A stretch of DNA of 64,000 bases, taken from IMG/VR virus record IMGVR_UViG_3300008448_011250, positions 22,600-86,599 of that record; one strand, 5' to 3'. The position numbers and the translations under genes were made by a program. Under the pieces are notes generated by a model. The model worked only from the letters and a program-made list of their open reading frames with translations. It had not been told where the DNA came from and searched no databases. Of this stretch, positions 44,036-51,786 are shown one piece after another. Positions within the stretch are counted from its first letter, which is position 1. Each line of letters begins with the position of its first letter. The DNA comes from a virus.

Positions 44036-45085
44036 ATGCTAAACGAATACGAAACACAGAAAACTCTTAATCCAAAACTTTGGGACGGCGATCGGCTTAA
44101 GCCAGGCCTACGTAAAAAGTTTCTTAAGATTGTAAAAGAATTTTACGCATTCTTAGAAATTGATGCAGAAGTTAAAGATATCATACTAATTGGCAGCAAT
44201 GCTAATTACAATTGGACAGAACATTCTGATATTGATCTTCACGTTGTTATTAATTATATGCAAGTAGGAGAAAACATTCATCTAGTTAAAAACTATTTAA
44301 TGGCAAAGAAATCCGTTTGGAATACAAATTATCCACTTTCGTTGCAAGGAACTCCAATTGAATTGTATGCACAAGATTCGAATGAAGAATTACATTCATC
44401 GGTGGGAGAATATTCGTTACTTAATAATAAATGGATTCGTAAACCTAGTGCTGATATGATATCGATTGATGATAGTATTATTGATCAAAAAGTAAAACCA
44501 TTAGCATATGAAATTGAACAACTTGATGCAAATGATCCTAAACTAAAAAAACGAATTAATGCGTTAATGCGTCGTATACGTTCTATGCGACAAGCAGGAT
44601 TAGATGCAGAAGGCGAATATTCAGTAGAAAATTTGGCTTACAAAAAACTTCGTAATGATGGACATCTAGACAAGTTAAAAAATCTGCTTCGCAAAGTAAC
44701 AGTAGCATATTTGCAAACAGAATCCGTTATACATGAAGATGCGGTAACTGCATTAGCAAAACATGTTAATGGCGAAAAAATGTTAGACGAATCTGGGTGG
44801 ATGCGCATAATGAAATTTACCGGTGCGGTAGAAGATGCAATGGGACAATGGAAACACCCGGGACGTTGCACAATGATACCTAGCAATAATATCACAATGC
44901 GCAATGTGTCACACGCAGTAATAGGCATCGATGACACGGGGCATATGAAAATGATGCGCCCCGGCGTTGAAACATATACATACCCGGGCGGACGAGTATT
45001 TGAAATACCTGTAACGCCTCAACAACGAACAATGATAATGCAATTGCGTAATGCAATACAAAATGGAGCGCGCTATGCAAAGTAG
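44036..45085 (+). CDS. Nucleotidyltransferase-fold protein
   Basis: A 349-residue protein. IGSNANYNWTEHSDIDLHVV (~52-71) is the G-S-x9-D-x-D active-site pattern of the pol-beta/MNT nucleotidyltransferase superfamily. The C-terminal half (~235-349, HPGRCTMIPSNNITMRNV) is a distinct basic domain. The protein begins MLNE, an L-x-E leader as in the nearby packaged-protein candidates. Substrate unknown. It begins 4 bases after a class II box; no alternative start exists nearby. Confidence 0.72.
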   Translation: MLNEYETQKTLNPKLWDGDRLKPGLRKKFLKIVKEFYAFLEIDAEVKDIILIGSNANYNWTEHSDIDLHVVINYMQVGENIHLVKNYLMAKKSVWNTNYPLSLQGTPIELYAQDSNEELHSSVGEYSLLNNKWIRKPSADMISIDDSIIDQKVKPLAYEIEQLDANDPKLKKRINALMRRIRSMRQAGLDAEGEYSVENLAYKKLRNDGHLDKLKNLLRKVTVAYLQTESVIHEDAVTALAKHVNGEKMLDESGWMRIMKFTGAVEDAMGQWKHPGRCTMIPSNNITMRNVSHAVIGIDDTGHMKMMRPGVETYTYPGGRVFEIPVTPQQRTMIMQLRNAIQNGARYAK

Positions 45086-45266
45086 AGGTTTGGGTGATGA
45101 CATTAAAAAAATAACTGTAGCAACTGGTTTAGATCAACTTGCAAAACGAATTGCGCAAATACTTGATGAAGATTGTGGTTGCGATGATCGACAGGAATGG
45201 ATGAATGAAAAAACAAAGAATTGGCCTATATATAAGAAAAGGAACATAAATGGCAATAATAAATAA
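45075..45266 (+). CDS. Conserved phage protein with CGC motif
   Basis: A 63-residue protein; ATG 45075 is chosen because the earlier ATGs lie within the preceding gene. RGLGDDIKKITVATGLDQL followed by DEDCGCDDRQEWMNE is a pattern I associate with small conserved proteins of Bacteroidota phages, with a likely metal-binding CGC. Function unknown. Overlaps the next gene by 17 bases. Confidence 0.65.
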   Translation: MQSRGLGDDIKKITVATGLDQLAKRIAQILDEDCGCDDRQEWMNEKTKNWPIYKKRNINGNNK

Positions 45267-45816
45267 AACAGGTATCTCAAATGGGGGTACGATACAAGCT
45301 GAACATGTAACTCGAGCTATAGATGCATTAAGTGGTGGCTCTACAGATACTGTAATAGCAACGGGTTCATTTAGCGGATCTTTAGCAGGAATAGCAACAA
45401 GTGCATCATTTGCAACAACAGCTTCATTTGCATTAAATGCAGGAGGCGGATCTGGTGTCGGATTTCCATTTACGGGTAGTGCTAGAATAACCGGGTCTTT
45501 AGCTGTTACAGGTAGTTTAACGGTTGTAAGTAGTTTTGCAGCATCTGCTTCAAATATGAATATTTCGGCTACTAATTTTTTAGTAACATCTGGAGAAACT
45601 TATTTTACTGGATCAGCTGGAAAAGGATTTGGATCTGTTACATTCGGAAATAAAACGGCATTGGATTTACGATCTATCGATACAGGATCGGGATTTTCAA
45701 TACCATTACAAGCTCCAACCGCTCCAACAACGGGTTCTATGTATTTCGAAAAAGGCAATTTAATATTGTGGATTTATGATGGAGATCAGTGGACATATGT
45801 CGGTTTTCAACCATAA
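45250..45816 (+). CDS. Gly/Ser/Thr-rich virion fibre-like protein
   Basis: A 188-residue low-complexity protein. Repeats such as TGSFSGSLAG, ATSASFATTASFA and TGSARITGSLAVTGSLTV predict an elongated beta structure as in phage fibres or head decorations, and the C-terminus (PTTGSMYFEKGNLILWIYDG) resembles a fibre tip or trimerisation unit. AAAAGGAAC precedes the ATG. Structural role inferred from composition. Confidence 0.65.
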   Translation: MAIINKTGISNGGTIQAEHVTRAIDALSGGSTDTVIATGSFSGSLAGIATSASFATTASFALNAGGGSGVGFPFTGSARITGSLAVTGSLTVVSSFAASASNMNISATNFLVTSGETYFTGSAGKGFGSVTFGNKTALDLRSIDTGSGFSIPLQAPTAPTTGSMYFEKGNLILWIYDGDQWTYVGFQP

Positions 45817-45818
45817 TA

Positions 45819-45826
45819 TATTTATA
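45819..45826 (+). promoter_or_regulatory. Class II TATTTATW box
   Basis: TATTTATA right after the fibre gene stop, with AAAGG (45834-45838) as Shine-Dalgarno and ATG at 45844. Confidence 0.5.
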
Positions 45827-45843
45827 TAAAAGAAAGGTTAATT

Positions 45844-46017
45844 ATGAAACTTACACAAGAACAAGTACTTGGAATCATACGACACACTTTGACTTTTGTC
45901 GGAGGTATTGTCGTTGCTCGAGGTTTAGCTGATGAAACTGTGGTTACTGAAATTATTGGTGGCGTTGTAACACTAGTTGGTGCCATATGGTCTATCGTAG
46001 CTAAAAACAAGGTTTAA
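45844..46017 (+). CDS. Small holin-like membrane protein (57 aa)
   Basis: ATG at 45844 to TAA at 46015-46017. The peptide has an N-terminal basic stretch (MKLTQEQVLGIIRHTL), then TFVGGIVVARGLAD and a second helix TEIIGGVVTLVGAIWSIVAKNK. It resembles short phage holin-type proteins with two helices (Pam3 gp28-like). It has its own class II box and Shine-Dalgarno, and ends 2 bases before the next ATG. Confidence 0.7.
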   Translation: MKLTQEQVLGIIRHTLTFVGGIVVARGLADETVVTEIIGGVVTLVGAIWSIVAKNKV

Positions 46018-46019
46018 TT

Positions 46020-46490
46020 ATGAAACGACTTAACGAATGTGGTTGCGGTTGTGGTGGAATGTCTGGCGGATGTCAAGACACGGAAAGCAACAACTACATG
46101 TTCTTTCAGAATTTAAAAACGATTCATCATGCAGTTGGAGAATTGCTTGAAATGGATCCAATGCAAGTAGATAAACTATTAAGTGATGGCCATGCATGGG
46201 CTGTAGATCATATAACAACTTCTGCAGATGATGTAGAAGAAGTATATCATTTCATTACTAGTAATTTTGGTCATGATGATCATGATGCATACAATTCTCA
46301 ACAACCACAATTCGTTCCAGTCGATTTTAAAAATCATCTTAAACGCTCAATGAATGAAAAGATTCAAAAAGTTGAAGGCGGTTGGGCAGTATATCCTAGT
46401 AAAGGCGGAAAACGTTTAGGAACGCATCCAACTAAAAAAGCAGCACTTAAACAATTAGCAGCAATTGAAATTTCAAAACACAGAAAATAA
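46020..46490 (+). CDS. Unknown protein with RLNE leader and Cys cluster
   Basis: A 156-residue protein. It starts MKRLNE followed by CGCGCGGMSGGC, a dense Cys/Gly cluster. The middle (VGELLEMDPMQVDKLLSDGH) is helical, with a short acidic/His stretch GHDDHDAYN. The basic C-terminus (GGKRLGTHPTKKAALKQL) could bind DNA. The L-x-E leader puts it with the packaged-protein candidates. No family recognised with confidence. Confidence 0.55.
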   Translation: MKRLNECGCGCGGMSGGCQDTESNNYMFFQNLKTIHHAVGELLEMDPMQVDKLLSDGHAWAVDHITTSADDVEEVYHFITSNFGHDDHDAYNSQQPQFVPVDFKNHLKRSMNEKIQKVEGGWAVYPSKGGKRLGTHPTKKAALKQLAAIEISKHRK

Positions 46491-46491
46491 T

Positions 46492-46893
46492 ATGTTTGAA
46501 CAGATACTACATAGTATCAATCAATTTGGTAAAACCAAGTTAGCTCCGTCGCGCGTATGTGACGGAGTTGGTGTTTTTGCACTTACAAAAATCAACAACG
46601 GTTTTGTTTTATTTCATGACGTTGACCCGGATATAATTCATATTCCGTTTGATAAGATCGATGATGATGCAATACGAATACATTTAAACTCTACATGTAA
46701 TTCAGATAAATTTGGAATTTGGCTTTCTAGAACATATAATAATATTAATATGGCATACTATATTAATCATTCAGAAACGCCTAATGTATATCACGACTTA
46801 ACGTTAGATAAATACATTGCACTTCGAGATATTTGTGCTGGAGAAGAATTAACATGTTTATACACTAACGAGGAAATAGATTGGCTTACTTAA
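46492..46893 (+). CDS. SET-domain protein, candidate lysine methyltransferase
   Basis: A 133-residue protein beginning at ATG 46492, one base after the previous stop. It is essentially a bare SET core: SRVCDGVGVFALTKINNG (~18-35), NMAYYINHSETPNVYHD (~84-100, the N-H-S-x2-PN SAM/active-site motif), YIALRDICAGEELTCLY (~107-123, with the catalytic Tyr). SET proteins methylate protein lysines. A SET domain in a phage is unusual; the target is unknown. It overlaps the following TTG-started gene by 13 bases. Confidence 0.8.
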   Translation: MFEQILHSINQFGKTKLAPSRVCDGVGVFALTKINNGFVLFHDVDPDIIHIPFDKIDDDAIRIHLNSTCNSDKFGIWLSRTYNNINMAYYINHSETPNVYHDLTLDKYIALRDICAGEELTCLYTNEEIDWLT

Positions 46894-47519
46894 ACGCAAA
46901 CATACCAACCATTACATGTTTTATACGTAATGAATTTTTATTTAATTTTGAACGAGGACAAAGTGAATATACTGCTGCAGATGTACATTCTGTAGCATCG
47001 ATACAAAAAAGAACGCCATTATTTGAAGCATTTCTAGAAAATGGAGTAAATTGGACACGAAGACCAATTCATGCATTTTGTTGGAAGAAGAATGCTGAAA
47101 CGTTGCCATTAACGGAACATGTATATTGGGATTGTTTTTCTTCTTACATTGATGTTCAAGTACGAGAACGATTATCGGGGTTACGTGCAGATCTAATTAG
47201 CATTACAGGTGTCAAGCGCCAAGGGGTGTATATGTTTACATTAGATTGGAGTCATGAAAATCGCAACGTATTAGACACTAATTTTTCTGAAACTCCAGAA
47301 CATAAATGCGGACATGTATTCAAAATGGATAACGGAAACTATTTTATATATCCTAACAATAGAATCATATGGATGGATAATGCTTGGACATTTAATAGAA
47401 TAGATAAGAATCCGGGATATAAGATTGATATGACTGTTTATTCCGTTGAGGGAAAAGCTGGCTATGAAACAGACTATTCATATATGACGGAGTTTAAACA
47501 AGATAAAACAAACAAGTAA
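46881..47519 (+). CDS. Conserved phage protein, TTG start, unknown function
   Basis: A 212-residue protein. TTG at 46881 is the only sensible start because the next Met is ~110 residues in; AGGAAA lies 4 bases upstream. LNANIPTITCFIRNEFLF (~4-21) and RRPIHAFCWKK, YWDCFSSYIDV and LSGLRADL follow a pattern common in uncharacterised proteins of large marine phages. No catalytic motif. Probably soluble; possibly structural. Confidence 0.65.
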   Translation: MAYLNANIPTITCFIRNEFLFNFERGQSEYTAADVHSVASIQKRTPLFEAFLENGVNWTRRPIHAFCWKKNAETLPLTEHVYWDCFSSYIDVQVRERLSGLRADLISITGVKRQGVYMFTLDWSHENRNVLDTNFSETPEHKCGHVFKMDNGNYFIYPNNRIIWMDNAWTFNRIDKNPGYKIDMTVYSVEGKAGYETDYSYMTEFKQDKTNK

Positions 47520-47527
47520 TATTTATT
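47520..47527 (+). promoter_or_regulatory. Class II TATTTATW box, leaderless context
   Basis: TATTTATT, 3 bases before the ATG at 47531 and just after the preceding TAA; no Shine-Dalgarno. Confidence 0.45.
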
Positions 47528-47530
47528 AAT

Positions 47531-47863
47531 ATGAAACTAATAAATTTACTTTTTGAATCAAAAGATAAACCAGACACTTTCGAATCATTTGCAGATACTA
47601 GAGAAGCTGGAGCAGAGAAGATTGCTAATACCGCACATAAGAAGGGTGGATTAGCACTTTTAACGTGGCATCATTTCAAAGTTAAATTGCCTTACTATAA
47701 AAAAGCAGCTGCAGGACGTTTTGACTTAGATAAAGCAAAAAAGGAATTTGAAGAAACATATAAAAAGATATCTACTTCAATGTCACAAACCGAATTTCAA
47801 AGAGAAGTAGGTCGATTAGAAGTATTAGGTGAATTAATAATTAGAGAGGAACGAGGACGATGA
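47531..47863 (+). CDS. Unknown protein with LFE leader
   Basis: A 110-residue helical protein. It opens MKLINLLFE, an amphipathic leader ending in L-x-E like those of the genes at 47860 and 52868. The rest is charged and helical (EAGAEKIANTAHKKGG, then FDLDKAKKEFEETYKKI), including Lys/Glu-rich heptads. Overlaps the next gene by 4 bases. Function unknown. Confidence 0.55.
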   Translation: MKLINLLFESKDKPDTFESFADTREAGAEKIANTAHKKGGLALLTWHHFKVKLPYYKKAAAGRFDLDKAKKEFEETYKKISTSMSQTEFQREVGRLEVLGELIIREERGR

Positions 47864-48555
47864 TACGCCTTACATCTTTATTAAACGAAGGAAACGGCCC
47901 ATTAACTGGTAAATGGTTAGATACTGGAGTTGGTTTAGCTAAATTATTAATTGCTCGTGGATTTTCAAAAGAAGCTGCAAGTGCTATCGTTGGAAATATG
48001 TGGGCAGAATCTACATTCAATCCTGCAGCAACAAATGCAATTGGAGCATTTGGTTTATTGCAATGGTTAGGCGATCGTAAAAAGGAATTGATTAAATTTG
48101 CAAATGGTCGCAAAATGAATCCAAACTCACTCAAAACTCAATTAGATTTTATCAAGTATGAATTGTTAGATGCGTATGATGGCGAGTATGCTTATGAAGC
48201 AAATCAATTTAAAAAAGCCATGGCGTCTGATACCGTTACGGGAAAAGCATACGCATTTGCTAAGTTTGTTGAACGTCCTAATAGTTCAGAATTAACTGCA
48301 TCAGCTAGTTCAAGAAAAATTGCAGCAAAAAATGTATATGATGTTTTAACTGGAATAAAACCTAAAAAAACTGCAGCTACAACACTTGGAAAAGCTTCTA
48401 CAAAAAAATCATCTAAAAAACAATATACAGTTAAACAAGGTGAAACGTTAGGTGGCATTGCAAATCGCAATAAAACAACGATAGATGCAATTCTTAAAAA
48501 GAATAAAGGACTTAAAGCTGATAAGATTGCTGTCGGGCAAAAACTATATATTTAA
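47860..48555 (+). CDS. Phage lysozyme-like muralytic protein with LysM
   Basis: A 231-residue protein. MIRLTSLLNE (1-10) is an (L/I)xE leader. Residues ~20-160 match the phage tail lysozyme-like domain: AIVGNMWAESTFNPAATN (~42-59, catalytic Glu candidate in WAES) and AFGLLQWLGDRKKEL (~63-77). A basic Ala/Lys/Ser linker leads to a C-terminal LysM (YTVKQGETLGGIANRN, ~188-203). It likely degrades or binds peptidoglycan, perhaps delivered in the virion. Confidence 0.82.
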   Translation: MIRLTSLLNEGNGPLTGKWLDTGVGLAKLLIARGFSKEAASAIVGNMWAESTFNPAATNAIGAFGLLQWLGDRKKELIKFANGRKMNPNSLKTQLDFIKYELLDAYDGEYAYEANQFKKAMASDTVTGKAYAFAKFVERPNSSELTASASSRKIAAKNVYDVLTGIKPKKTAATTLGKASTKKSSKKQYTVKQGETLGGIANRNKTTIDAILKKNKGLKADKIAVGQKLYI

Positions 48556-48584
48556 TTGGATATTGCAAAAATAATTCATATTAT
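48556..48584 (+). promoter_or_regulatory. Class I promoter, leaderless context
   Basis: TTGGAT (48556-48561), 17-base spacer, TATTAT (48579-48584), 5 bases before the ATG at 48590 and no Shine-Dalgarno. Confidence 0.6.
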
Positions 48585-48589
48585 AAGTT

Positions 48590-48802
48590 ATGATCTTAGA
48601 AAATTTTATTAACCAGTTATTCGTTGATTCAATCAATATCATGAAAACAGATGAATGGGAATGGCCCGAGTCATGGAATATGCCCCGGAAAATCAAATTC
48701 CTAGATGAATCATTACAATATGCAGAAAAAAGAGAACTTTATGAGCAATGTGCAATCATTAGAGATGTCAAAAAAAGCATCACCGAAGACCAAACAAACT
48801 AA
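48590..48802 (+). CDS. Small protein with UVR-like helix-loop motif
   Basis: A 70-residue protein. FLDESLQYAEKRELYEQCAI (~38-57), followed by RDVKKSI, resembles the UVR helical hairpin (as in UvrB/UvrC and McsA), which mediates protein-protein contacts, including Clp-linked ones. It is co-transcribed with a ClpS-like gene, which may not be coincidence. Only this motif is recognisable. Overlaps the next gene by 38 bases. Confidence 0.55.
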   Translation: MILENFINQLFVDSINIMKTDEWEWPESWNMPRKIKFLDESLQYAEKRELYEQCAIIRDVKKSITEDQTN

Positions 48803-49061
48803 AACGAAACGAGGGCTTTATGAAGTTATAATTCATAATGACTCTGTTAATACATTTGATCACGTTATTGATTGTTTGATTGATATTTGTGGACATAATA
48901 ACCTACAAGCTCAGCAATGTGCTTTAATTACGCATACGCGCGGCCGATGTTCAGTATTCGTCGATGGATTCGAAATGTGCACGGAAATAAGCAAACTATT
49001 AACACAACAACGTATTAAAACATCGGTAAATAAATTTGATAATCGTTATGAAATTGATTAA
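48765..49061 (+). CDS. clpS: ClpS-like Clp protease adaptor
   Basis: A 98-residue protein from ATG 48765 (upstream in-frame ATGs lie deeper in the previous gene). YEVIIHNDSVNTFDHVIDCL (~19-38) matches the ClpS signature, and QQCALITHTRGRCSVFVDGF (~50-69), followed by EMCTEISKLL, matches the remaining ClpS fold. ClpS presents N-degron substrates to ClpA-type unfoldases. A phage-encoded form could redirect host proteolysis. Some ClpS pocket residues differ from the bacterial consensus (NDS instead of NDD). Confidence 0.8.
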   Translation: MSKKASPKTKQTKTKRGLYEVIIHNDSVNTFDHVIDCLIDICGHNNLQAQQCALITHTRGRCSVFVDGFEMCTEISKLLTQQRIKTSVNKFDNRYEID

Positions 49062-49251
49062 TAAAATATCAAAGCTATTAGCAAAGATCCGTGTTGGGTT
49101 TCTTCATGCAACGTTTCAACGCAATATGCGAAAAGCAAACGTAGCTAGAAACAAACATGATATTGTTACATTTAAAAAGCATATATACCAAGCCGAAGAT
49201 GCTTGGCGTAAAATAGTTATACTAACACAAAAAATAAAAGCAAATGGGTAA
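49048..49251 (+). CDS. Unknown basic 67-residue protein
   Basis: ATG 49048 overlaps the ClpS-like stop; an earlier TTG is less likely. It is very basic and helical (LINKISKLLAKIRVGFLHATF, then MRKANVARNKHD). No domain recognised; it may bind nucleic acid or membranes. Overlaps the next gene by 8 bases. Confidence 0.5.
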   Translation: MKLINKISKLLAKIRVGFLHATFQRNMRKANVARNKHDIVTFKKHIYQAEDAWRKIVILTQKIKANG

Positions 49252-49630
49252 GAAATCAGCACACACGGGAATGTCCCCGAAGGATCGTTCTATCAACTTA
49301 ATGGACAAATTCATTTCAAAGAATGCACGTAACCAAAGTCAACAACCTAAACAACCTGCACTTAGAAAAGATCCTAACATTCCAATTCATATGTGGCCAT
49401 TGAAAGATCAAATTGAATATTGGGATACACGTTCAGCAGAAGATTGGTTTAAAGATAAGTATCCGGTATATTCATATTGGATCGATGAAGTAAAAACAGA
49501 AAGCAAAGTACATTCGACATTCTTCGCAGATCAGACTCTTAAATTAAAACCAATGTTAATGGAAATGTATGATGCTGCTACACCAGTAAAAGAAGCTGTT
49601 AGACAACTTCGTAAGCACGGAATATACTAA
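49244..49630 (+). CDS. Unknown 128-residue protein
   Basis: A soluble protein with a polar, Gln/Pro-rich N-terminal third (NARNQSQQPKQPALRKD) and a helical C-terminal part (IEYWDTRSAEDWFKDKYP). Stop overlaps the HNH gene start by one base. Function not recognised. Confidence 0.5.
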   Translation: MGKKSAHTGMSPKDRSINLMDKFISKNARNQSQQPKQPALRKDPNIPIHMWPLKDQIEYWDTRSAEDWFKDKYPVYSYWIDEVKTESKVHSTFFADQTLKLKPMLMEMYDAATPVKEAVRQLRKHGIY

Positions 49631-50184
49631 TGGAAGAAAAGCAGTACAAGTACGTATATGGTATAGGTAAAACAGCCTTAGACATACCTGAAAGTGAAAT
49701 TCGGTATGCCATGGAAAATACTAAATCAAATGCTGAAGCTGCTCGTTTTTTAAAAGTATCATTCACAACATATAAAAAGTATGCACGACTCTATACGGAT
49801 CGAGAAACTGGTAAGACACTTTATGAATTGCATAAGAATCAATTTGGAGTCGGCATACCAAAAGATGTTCAAAAAGCCAATAAAGGTATATACAGCATAA
49901 CAAATATACTTGAAGGTAAGCATCCTAACTATCCAACATGGAAACTTCGTAACAGATTATTAGCATTAGGTATATTTAAAGAAGAATGTGCAAGCTGCGG
50001 ATATTCAGAACGCAGAATAACAGATGATACAGTTCCATTGCTCTTAGATCATATAGACGGTGATGAAACTAATCATGTTGTAGAGAATTTGCAAATGCTT
50101 TGCTTCAATTGTTATTATCAACAAACCGGTAATCCTTTCAATCATGACAAAGAACGTTATTGGAATTATAATTTATTAGAATGA
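49630..50184 (+). CDS. HNH endonuclease with DNA-binding N-terminus
   Basis: A 184-residue protein. The C-terminal half has the HNH fold: CASCGY (~119-124), LLLDHIDGDETNHVVENL (~136-153, H and N) and MLCFNCYYQ (~155-163), i.e. zinc Cys pairs flanking the D-H-x-D-x-D core. The N-terminal ~60 residues contain a helix-turn-helix-like SNAEAARFLKVSFTTYKKYAR stretch. It may be a homing endonuclease or a DNA-processing enzyme; it is not inside an intron here. Confidence 0.8.
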   Translation: MEEKQYKYVYGIGKTALDIPESEIRYAMENTKSNAEAARFLKVSFTTYKKYARLYTDRETGKTLYELHKNQFGVGIPKDVQKANKGIYSITNILEGKHPNYPTWKLRNRLLALGIFKEECASCGYSERRITDDTVPLLLDHIDGDETNHVVENLQMLCFNCYYQQTGNPFNHDKERYWNYNLLE

Positions 50185-50192
50185 TATTTATT
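50185..50192 (+). promoter_or_regulatory. Class II TATTTATW box before the LF-KGGK triplet
   Basis: TATTTATT, 20 bases before the ATG at 50212, with TAAGGA (50201-50206) as Shine-Dalgarno. Confidence 0.5.
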
Positions 50193-50211
50193 ATAAAGTA
50201 TAAGGAATATC

Positions 50212-50562
50212 ATGCTTAAATTATTACAACGTTTAATTCAATTATTTATGAAGGGCGGCAAAACACCTGGTGGTCGAATGATAGCTCGAGATATATCCAA
50301 ATCGCAAAGATTAAAGCAATTTCAAACTATGCTAGAAACAAATTCTCAATATCGTAGAAAATATCAAGCATTAATGCAACAAGGCAAAGCTGGAAGACAA
50401 GAACAAATAAAATTTCTTAAAGATTATGTAGCTGGTCGCAAAAAAATGACAGATTATGTAAAACCATCTAAATACGATAAAAAATGGGGAATTAATCGAG
50501 ATTATACTACTAGCGCTAGAACAAAAAATATACACGGAGGCGAAGGCTCTGGGGGTTGGTAA
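50212..50562 (+). CDS. LF-KGGK module protein 1 (short)
   Basis: A 116-residue basic protein. Residues 1-25 (LLQRLIQLFMKGGKTPGGRM) match the N-terminus of the next two proteins. The rest is Lys/Gln/Arg-rich and helical, with a glycine-rich end. It appears to be the module with only a short tail. Its stop overlaps the next ATG (TAATG). Function unknown; a virion-targeting or membrane-proximal peptide is possible. Confidence 0.55.
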   Translation: MLKLLQRLIQLFMKGGKTPGGRMIARDISKSQRLKQFQTMLETNSQYRRKYQALMQQGKAGRQEQIKFLKDYVAGRKKMTDYVKPSKYDKKWGINRDYTTSARTKNIHGGEGSGGW

Positions 50563-51782
50563 TGCGACTATTACAAACATTAGTACGATCTTTAATTAAA
50601 TTGTTTTCCAAAGGTGGTAAAATCAAAGGTGGTAAATTTATTCCACCTAATCCAACAGCTATTAAAAATTTACAAAAGCTAGAAAGACTACAACAAACTA
50701 ATCCGGAAGTATGGAAGAAGTTATCAAAATTACCAAAACAAGAACAAATTGAAATTTTAAAAAAAACAAAACAAGGTAAGCTATCAATATCACAACTAAT
50801 TGATAAAGTAAAATCTGCAGGAAGAAAAATTAAAGCACGTGCAGTAACACCAATTGGATACAATTTATCAAAACCTTTTGGTATTCCATTAGAAATACTT
50901 TTACCTAAGATTGGACCTAAATATCAATCACTTCGAAATCGTTATGATGCGTGGTACGTATACAATAATGTTCCACAAAAATACAATTCATTAATAAAAA
51001 TAGGTACCCATACAGACGGATTACCAGCATATAGTATAAAAAATTTTACAATTGCAAAAAATGAAATTGATGCTATAATACGTAATCCAAAACAAAAAGA
51101 CATATTAACAACATTTAACTTTGGTGGGGTACATGGCAACGGCGGTGCATATAAAGGTGTTGATAAAAAAGGAAACTTTATTGTCTTTTATGACCATTGG
51201 GACTTACAACCTTTAAAGGGGTTAGTTAATCGATTAGGTAAAAAACTGAAATTGTCAAAAACACAAACAGATAAAATTGCCAATTGGGAAGTAGGCGGAA
51301 AACCTTTTTGGACTAAGAATAAATTGTATTATGATGATGCTGGAAATGTATTTAGAGCTGATGGCAAAACGCCATTATATCAAACTAAAGGTACAATGTA
51401 TAAAGATATAACAACGGCCCCGGACCAAGCAATGCTAAATGTTAAAAATGTTAATAAAAGAAAATCTGCATTACAGCGTTTAGGTAAAAAAGAAGTTACG
51501 GTATATTCAACGGAGCCAATAACACCAGAAACGTTGTCTGCTATGTTAGGCGAATGGGGAACGCATCTTAAATATAGTAAATTCAAATCAACAGCTATGA
51601 TAGCAACCGGTGCATTTGCAGGATTAGGTGCATTAGCATCATATATTCTTAGTAAAGATGATGACCAAAGACGTAAAGTTGGTGAGTACATGATAAAAAA
51701 TAAATTATCACAAAAAGATCTCAATGATAAACTTCAAGATAAACAATTTGCATCTAGACTAGATAAACAAATAGGGAAATGA
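50562..51782 (+). CDS. LF-KGGK module protein 2 with unknown effector-like C-terminus
   Basis: A 406-residue protein starting at ATG 50562. Residues ~5-32 (LVRSLIKLFSKGGKIKGGKF) repeat the module; a ~60-residue helical linker follows. The C-terminal ~250 residues include FNFGGVHGNGG and FIVFYDHWDLQPL (a YD-WD-type motif seen in some polymorphic-toxin-like proteins) and a membrane segment TAMIATGAFAGLGALASYIL (~346-365). No catalytic assignment. DNA identity around 50595-50641 is shared with the third copy. Confidence 0.55.
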   Translation: MRLLQTLVRSLIKLFSKGGKIKGGKFIPPNPTAIKNLQKLERLQQTNPEVWKKLSKLPKQEQIEILKKTKQGKLSISQLIDKVKSAGRKIKARAVTPIGYNLSKPFGIPLEILLPKIGPKYQSLRNRYDAWYVYNNVPQKYNSLIKIGTHTDGLPAYSIKNFTIAKNEIDAIIRNPKQKDILTTFNFGGVHGNGGAYKGVDKKGNFIVFYDHWDLQPLKGLVNRLGKKLKLSKTQTDKIANWEVGGKPFWTKNKLYYDDAGNVFRADGKTPLYQTKGTMYKDITTAPDQAMLNVKNVNKRKSALQRLGKKEVTVYSTEPITPETLSAMLGEWGTHLKYSKFKSTAMIATGAFAGLGALASYILSKDDDQRRKVGEYMIKNKLSQKDLNDKLQDKQFASRLDKQIGK

Positions 51783-51786
51783 TGAT

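Noticed and set aside
46543-46575. Perfect hairpin CTCCGTC/GACGGAG followed by T-rich sequence
   Set aside because: It lies within the SET gene's coding sequence; the T-run is interrupted. It may be an attenuator but could equally be chance.
49630-50184. HNH gene as a sign of a group I intron or inteins in neighbours
   Set aside because: The neighbouring genes are intact with tight overlaps and no intron-like structure or interrupted gene was seen.
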